NCBI GenBank assembly: GCA_026770585.1
Contig: MU646318.1
Coordinates: 152,264-177,019, forward strand
DNA from: Baffinella frigidus
Lineage: Eukaryota; Cryptophyceae; Cryptomonadales; Baffinellaceae
Direction: 5' to 3'
Length of the DNA stretch: 24,756 nt
Position numbers and translations under genes: made by a program. The notes under the pieces were generated by a model. The model made no database searches. It worked only from the letters and a program-made list of their open reading frames with translations, and was not told the origin of the DNA. Below, piece by piece: positions 7,793 through 14,500 of this stretch. Numbering within the stretch: the stretch's first letter is position 1; every line of letters begins with the position of its first letter.

Positions 7793-8104
7793 CTGCTGCG
7801 TCTGGGTGACCTCCGTCCGTTCGAGCAGCGCCGCTCGCACGCCCTCCATTACCAGGTCATGCACTTCGTCGTCGTCCCCGCCACCCAGCGATGAGCCGTG
7901 CAGGCTTGAGTCTGCAGTCCCGGGTGCGACCCTCCCACGGGAGGTTGTGCGAGAGGCGGGAGTGCGCACGCGATCCATGTCTGCAGTGCCCGGCAGCGCA
8001 CCCCATCCACGCTTGATGCCCGAGCCCGCATTCGATTTGAGACGCAAGTTCTTGAGTTTGGCGTCTTTTTGTGTCATAAGCTTGGCGTCCTTCTCCATCA
8101 CCAT
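7793..8104 (-). CDS. Exon 1 of unidentified minus-strand gene
   Basis: On the minus strand an ATG at 8104 opens 104 codons, MVMEKDAKLMTQKDAKLKNL and onward, running to CAG|GTACGAAC at phase 0. It contains a doubled KDAKL, a doubled PGTAD segment (around residues 40-44 and 63-67), and an acidic helix-like GGGDDDEVHDLVMEGVRAAL. The PGTAD doubling places GCACTGCAG|AC and GGACTGCAG|AC side by side as possible acceptors. The true exon could therefore begin at the second, with the rest intronic or an echo. The frame is also open upstream of the ATG. It diverges from the RING gene, with starts 328 bases apart. Confidence 0.5.
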
Positions 8105-8149
8105 CACGGGGACTGGCGAACGGTCAATGCACACCGTGTGTGGCTAGAG

Positions 8150-8350
8150 CACCATGCCCGGTCGTGAGGGGAGAGCCCCACTGTCCCCCAGCCGTCGGGC
8201 CTTTTGCCTAGCAAACGTCAAAAGTTGCACTAGGTTCACCAGGCTAGTTACACCATGCCCAGTCGTGAGGGGAGAGCCCCACTGGCCCACAGCCGATTCC
8301 CCTTCGACGGGCCGTTTGCCTGTCAAAAGTTGCAGCAGGTTTCCAAAGTG
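8150..8350. repeat. Tandem duplication between the divergent genes
   Basis: CACCATGCCCGGTCGTGAGG..GGAGAGCCCCACT starts at 8150 and again at 8251 with modest changes, so the period is 101 bases. It occupies most of the interval between the starts at 8104 (minus) and 8433 (plus), the likely shared promoter and 5' UTR space. No TATA box is obvious. Confidence 0.75.
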
Positions 8351-8432
8351 GACGATTTTGACAAGTATGACATGACGAAACGTTTGACCAGTACCGCAGT
8401 TTCCTAGAGCTCCTCCGCCCCTGCCCGCAAAC

Positions 8433-8577
8433 ATGGCGAACCGGCCGATGCCCTCGTCCTCGGACTTCCTCCCGATGACCGACGACTCCGACGAAGAGCC
8501 GACCGACAGAGAAGCCGGTCCCTCGGCCACCCGCTCTGACAGACTCCCTCTGCCTTCAACCTCGTCTTTAGACGAGG
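8433..8577 (+). CDS. RING gene exon 1
   Basis: The ATG at 8433 lies in a good initiation context (CAAACATGGCG). It opens MANRPMPSSSDFLPMTDDSD and an acidic Ser/Thr-rich stretch ending SSLDE, with very high third-position GC. The donor after 8577 (AGG|GTTGAC) is weak. It is chosen because phase 1 fits the next exon; without splicing the frame stops at 8582. The minus strand is also open here but lacks a comparable start. Confidence 0.6.
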
Positions 8578-11500
8578 GTTGACGACAACATGCCCCGTCC
8601 TATCCCCCCCTGCAACCTCAACACCCAGCGCTCTGCCCCCTTTTGAATCCATCCACATGCCACGCCCTACCCCGCTGCTATCCGAGTGGGTGGGTTCCTC
8701 ACGCCAGTCTACCGTTAGGCGGGGCATATTGTTGCTGCTAACAAAACGCGCCGACGAGCAGCGTGCTCCACCAGGCAGCTCGAGCGCAGCGCTCGCGCGC
8801 ACAAGGAGCTCAAGAAGAGCGGGGGGACGGTAGCCCCTAAAACCTGACCCTCAACCCCTAAACCCTAAAAACTAACCCTAAAAGGGGTCTTAGAACGTGC
8901 TCAGGCTTGTCCTGCAATCAATAAACTCTCTCTCCTAAAAAACCGTCGGCGGGCAGTCCGGGCAATTCCGCGAGGGGCTAGCGCGTCTTGCGCGTGCTGA
9001 CCCTAAACCTCTGGTCGGCGGGCAGTCGGGGCTCTTCCGTGAGCGGCTGGCGCAGGCGCAGACGTGGGGGAAGATGGAAGACATCGAGGAGCAGGCGAGT
9101 CCAAGTCCCGCTCGCTCAGCTCAGCTGTGTGCACTCGTTTCATCCTGCCCCACACGCGTTGCAGCGTGCCCTGAGCTGACCACGTCACCCACCAGCAACC
9201 AGTGGCAGCCTATATCGGGTAGTCGCAAGGATTCGGGTATTCTATTTGTTTTAAATCTTTCCTATGACCCTACACCACGCAGGGCTGGAGGGGGGGGTAT
9301 TCCAAGGTCATTTTTTGAGGGAAAACGGTACTCAAACGTCAATTTTGAGAACAAAACGGCTCCAAGGGCGCCCCAATGGCTCAAAGGGCGCCCCTGGAAT
9401 ACCCCCACGTAGCCCCCTGTGTGGGCAGGATGCCGAAGGGACCTGAAATTGCTGATGGGAGATACCGAAGAGATTTCTTCGGTTTGGTTGAAAATTACTA
9501 CAGTACCCGACCCGGTTATAAGTTGCTACGGATTGCTGGTGGACTTTTGTGCACAAACTTGGGGAAGAGGGGGGACATCGAGGAGCAGGCGAGTCCAAGC
9601 TCAACCCTAAAGTCTAAAGCCTAAAGTTTAAAGTCTGAAGTCTAAAGCCTAAACACTAAACACTCACTAAACCCTACAACCTAAAACCTGAACCCCAAAC
9701 CCTGAACCCTTAACCCCAAACCCCAAACCCTAAGCCCCGTCCTTCGGGTCCTTGAGGTTGTTTACCTCCCACCATACGCGGAAGCGAGACCTTGTTCTCG
9801 ACCAGCCTTACCACCTACTAAGCTCGTGAGGCGATCCCAAGCCCCGTCCTTGAGGTCCTTTCGGTTCTTTTAACTCCCACCACAGGATGAAACTGGAACT
9901 TGTTCTCGTTCGGGCGAAGCGCCCTTCGCTCAGCGAGTCCAAGCTAGAGACAGAGTTTATGGATCACAAGACCAGCCTGATCACGTAGTAAGCTTCGTTC
10001 GGGAGAAGCGCCCTCAGCGCTTGCGCTCAGGTGTGGGACTGCATCCGTTCCAGGCTGGTCGGGTAATCAAGAAACTCTCTCGTTTCAGCTTACCCCGTAC
10101 GAGCTGACCGCACCACATGCGTCGCCTGATACTCTCGTCACATGTGCAGGGGTGGGCGTATGTTCTGAACACTTACGCGATACGGCAGGTTCAAAGATAG
10201 GCGTATGTTCGCGCGCCACATGCGCCTCCTGATATCCGCATAAGGCTAATTTATGGAGGGGGAAGATGGAGGCGCATGTTCTGAACAAATGCACGATTTT
10301 ACTGCGGCAGATCTGCTCTGTCGTGGGGCAGCTGGGGCGGCTCCACGGCGCGCTCACGCAGCGCAGCGCCCGGGAGGAAGCTAAGAAGGTGTGAATGACT
10401 CCTCGTTAAATTCATTTAGATGCTCTTTGTACTGAAGCGTTTCCGCGGAATCTTGCTGTTAATGGCGTGCTCACGCAGCGCAGCGCCCGCGAGAAAGCCA
10501 AGAAGGTCTAGCATCGACCGAAACCACCGAAGACAGTTTCCCTCTTTTACGTGTTGCGCAGATTATTGAGGACGTCCGAGTAGAGGCGCAATCGCATGCG
10601 CGGGTATGGCGTGAAGATGTATCTAGTTATGAAGAACTTAGATACATTTAAATGCTCTTTGTACTGGAGCGTTTCTACGGAGTCCTGGTCTAAATGGCGC
10701 GCTCGCGCAGCGCAGCACCCGAGAGGAAGCCAAGAAGGTCTCTCTGTTTTTATTTTGGACAGTTCTTTCTTGTTCTCTGCTTTTCTAAGAAAGTCTCTCT
10801 CCTTTTCTCATTACCCCAAAAATGATTCTCGTTTCCCGCCGGCGTGTTTCCTGGGCAATAAGCTCTGATGATGACCGTGGATTTCTAGAGTTGCCGTGAC
10901 TCATTCCATTCCTCCCATTTCAACTGCCAACACCCCCCCAAACACCTCGCAAGAAAAAAGTCAGGGCATTGATGTACCCTCCCACACACCACCAGGACGC
11001 CTCCGCGAGGGACCCGCCGCCCCCCGCAGACTGGCAAGCCCCCACCTCTGGAACCCCTTCCCAGAAGTCTGTGTCAGAACCCAGGTTGACATGCTGGGGT
11101 CTTTGCCAGACCCCAGCAAGCTCAACCCTACAAAACTTTAGGGTTCAGCTTGGACAACTTGACAGACCCCAATTCGACAGGCCCCCAGGCGAGCCACTCG
11201 AGCGCTGACAGGCGTCACTGAAAGTGGCGACCCCCCATCGTCGGAACCCTGGCTCTGTCTCACACTGATTTGGGGTTACTTTTCTGGCGAGTCCGGGCTC
11301 GGTTTTGCTCCTCATAAAGACTGGCAAGCCACACGAGGCTATCCATGCGAACAGAATAAAATAGCATTTTAAAATTTGTGGGGAAATGATCACGTTTCCG
11401 TACGGATGTCCGTACGGAAACGTGATCAAATGCTGACTTTTGGCGTGTTTCCTGGGCAATAATCCAATAATTAACTTATGAATCTGTTCGCATGGATAGC

Positions 11501-14500
11501 CTCGTGTGGAGCCCCCACGCCCCCGCAGACCCGAACCAGGTCTCAAAAATGTTTTGCAGAAACTACAAGCTCTGACCTTTAGCCTGTGAAGGCATTGGCG
11601 GCATTTCTTACAACCACCTCCTGCCTCCGGACCCCCCCCGAAAAGTCTGTTTGACGAATCTAAGGTGGGAAATAACAGAGAGCTCGCCACCCCTCACCCG
11701 CGGCGGCACTCTGGGCGGCAGGGCCAGCGATTCTGATGTCCAGGGTCGGAGGTCCCAATCCTACCCTCCTACCTAGAAAGCACACTGCCCCTGACCCGCG
11801 CAGTGGACGGCAGGGCCAGCGACAGGGAGGGGCTTCTACAGGCCAACCGCAACCTGGTCGCCAAGGTACACTGCTCTGCACCAACTCTTAATCCTCTTAT
11901 TGGCATTGTTATACGTTAGTCCTTATGGTCCTTATGTTTCCTCTTAATCCTCTTAATATATTCTTTTCTGAGACACGTGCGATGGCGTTCACACCAAGGG
12001 TTTGGCGAGCTACCCTCCTTGAATTTAGTCCTCTGGCTGAATATAGTCGCGCAACAGGTCCGTTGGAACGCGTAGGTGTTTGTAAAAATGTGTGATCTCA
12101 CTTCAGCAGCACCGATGCTCGTGAAGCTGGGGTCGGTTCGTGACGTCACTCACGAGCAACGCCTGTATGCAATCCATCAACACTGCTATTCTTAGCCCCC
12201 CCCCCCTCAATGTCGCGCACAGACTGTTTCTCCTTTCTCGATCTCTCGCTCTCGCTCGCTCTCTCTCTCGCTCGCTCTCTTTCTCTTCTCTCGCTTTCTC
12301 TCTCGCTCTCTCTCTTTCTCTTCTTTCGCTTTCTCTCTCGCTCTCTCTCTCGCTCTCTTCTCTCGCTTTCTCTCTCTCTCTCTCTATTGATTACTACGAA
12401 ACCCATCCGGTGCGTGATCACAAGTTCTTACTCCGTGCCTCGTGTGCGCAGACCGAAGAGCTCTAAACTGTCGAACGCACATAATCCTTCGCCCTTCGTA
12501 AAGAGACTTTGCGTGAAGCGACTGTAAAAGGAGCTCTCGAAGAGGAACGTCCGTCTCTCGATCATCCTTTTGGCACCACCATTTTTTAATTGTAGAAAAC
12601 GTTACACCCAGCGAAAGCTCGGTTCTAGAACCGAGCGCCCGTCTGCGGCTTAGGATCGTTTGCAGGGTCTAACGTCTTCTAGAACAGATCGAGGAGCTCT
12701 CGAAGCGAAACCTCCGGCTCTCGAAGCAGCTCGACGAGCAGACCACCTGCAAGATCTGCTACGGGCAGGTGAGATCCTGCTCAGACATAGCCTCTCAGCC
12801 GACTGTGGTTTACCTCGATCAGATTACTACTGCTGTCTCGGTGTTGTCGGAGTTCTCCTCCCACTCACACAGACCACCTGCAAGAACTGGATACAGAATT
12901 AAGATATACCGCGTGCTCAAGAAGTAAAAGAATGAATCAGTTTGGATTTAATACAAGCATCATTATTAAACCAGAAGGCAATACTAACTTTATTAAAAAC
13001 ATTAAAAGAAAATTAACCGCATATGTGAAGAGTGACGATGAAAAGAAATTAAGAAATGATTTGGATATTAAAACCATCATTGATAAACACCAAAAACAAA
13101 AGGGATTATGTGCGCTTTGTTCTTGTGAATATAGTTGTTCGAATTACTCTAAATTTAGTAACGATCAATTTTCTATAGATAGAATTGATAGCAAATTAGG
13201 ACATACCAAGTCCAATTGTCAAATGGTTTGTTTTGGTTGTAATAGACAAAAAGGAAATGCGATATAAAAATGATTCAATAAAGTATATATGTAATATGAC
13301 AGATGATAAAATAGCATTGATAGCGCAAATTATAGATGGTGTTTTTACATTTTCAGGGTGCTACACGGCCAGGTGAGATCCTGCTAGAAACAAGAAACGG
13401 TGCATTTATTGCTGATCGAAACCAACATGGCCATCATGTAGTCCCTTCCGTAGGACCGAAACGCCAACTGCTTAGACACAACCTCTGTGTGGGTGTATCC
13501 CTTAAGAGGCCAGCGGGTCATATTTGCCCCCCAGCAGGTTGTAGGTCTCTGCTTCAATAGGCCTAACTAGGATACTCAATACTTGAAGGATGCATGGCAG
13601 CCGTGTCGGTATCAATTATTACAAGGGTATCAATTATTACGACCGCCCCTAGAGTGGTCATGTGCTCCAAAGACTAGCCCCAGTTTATGGTTTATGGTTT
13701 ATGGTTTATGGTTGAGTGGTTAGGGTTTCGGGACGAGTCTATGTGCTTTTCAAGTCGCGAAATAATTCAAAGTCACTTTATTGACTTTGATCTATTTCCA
13801 AACCACATGGCTTCAGCCATAAAACAATTTTCAGACGGGAATCATGTCGAAACGTTGCGTGTATTAAAAAAAATTGCTGCTAAACTTAATTCAATTAAAT
13901 TCGCAACGTTTCATTATATTTCACACAATTCGAGCTGAAAGTGGCCGTAAAACGTTTTAGGGCAACTTTGCATTAAGAATTCTGTATTTTGTCACAACAT
14001 AGATACCAGCCTTTGGGTTTAAGGTTTAGGTTTTAGGGTTTAAGGTTGAGGGTTGAGGGTTGAGAGTTGAGGGTTGAGGGTTGAGGGTTGAGGATTTAGG
14101 GTTGAGGGTTTAAGGTTTAGGGTTTAGGGTTTAGAGTTCAGGGTTCAGGGTTTAGGGTTAAGGTTTAAGGTTCAGGGTGTAGGAACCTGCATCGGTGCAC
14201 CTCCTTACTTTCGAGTAACCCCTGTACCGTCTCTTTATGACTTACCGACTGAGAATTGACCACCTGCGAGGTCAACCCAGGGCTCATCTGTCGTTTACTC
14301 TGCTCGCTCTGACAGTCCATCATCTGTCCTCTCCTCTCCTCTCTCTGACAGACGATCTCGGCACTGCTCCTCCCATGCCTCCACATGGAGCTCTGCCTCA
14401 CATTCCCCTCTCAGATTTGGAGTCGGAGTTCCCCTCCCAGAGTCGGAGCCGGAGTTCACATCCTACCCACACCACCCACAGGGCTGCGGTGTAAATCCGT

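Noticed and set aside
8144-8802. Minus-strand frames opposite RING exon 1
   Set aside because: The plus-strand frame has a good start context and stronger third-position GC, and is on the strand of the following exons.
11080-11100. 7-base micro-exon (AACCCAG) to supply the missing phase in the RING gene
   Set aside because: Fits the phase but AG..GT pairs this short are expected by chance; not supportable without transcripts.
12140-12466. Overlapping long frames on both strands over the CT-rich tract (SLSLSL / RERERE)
   Set aside because: Pure translation of a dinucleotide-like microsatellite, open on both strands, inside an intron of the RING gene.
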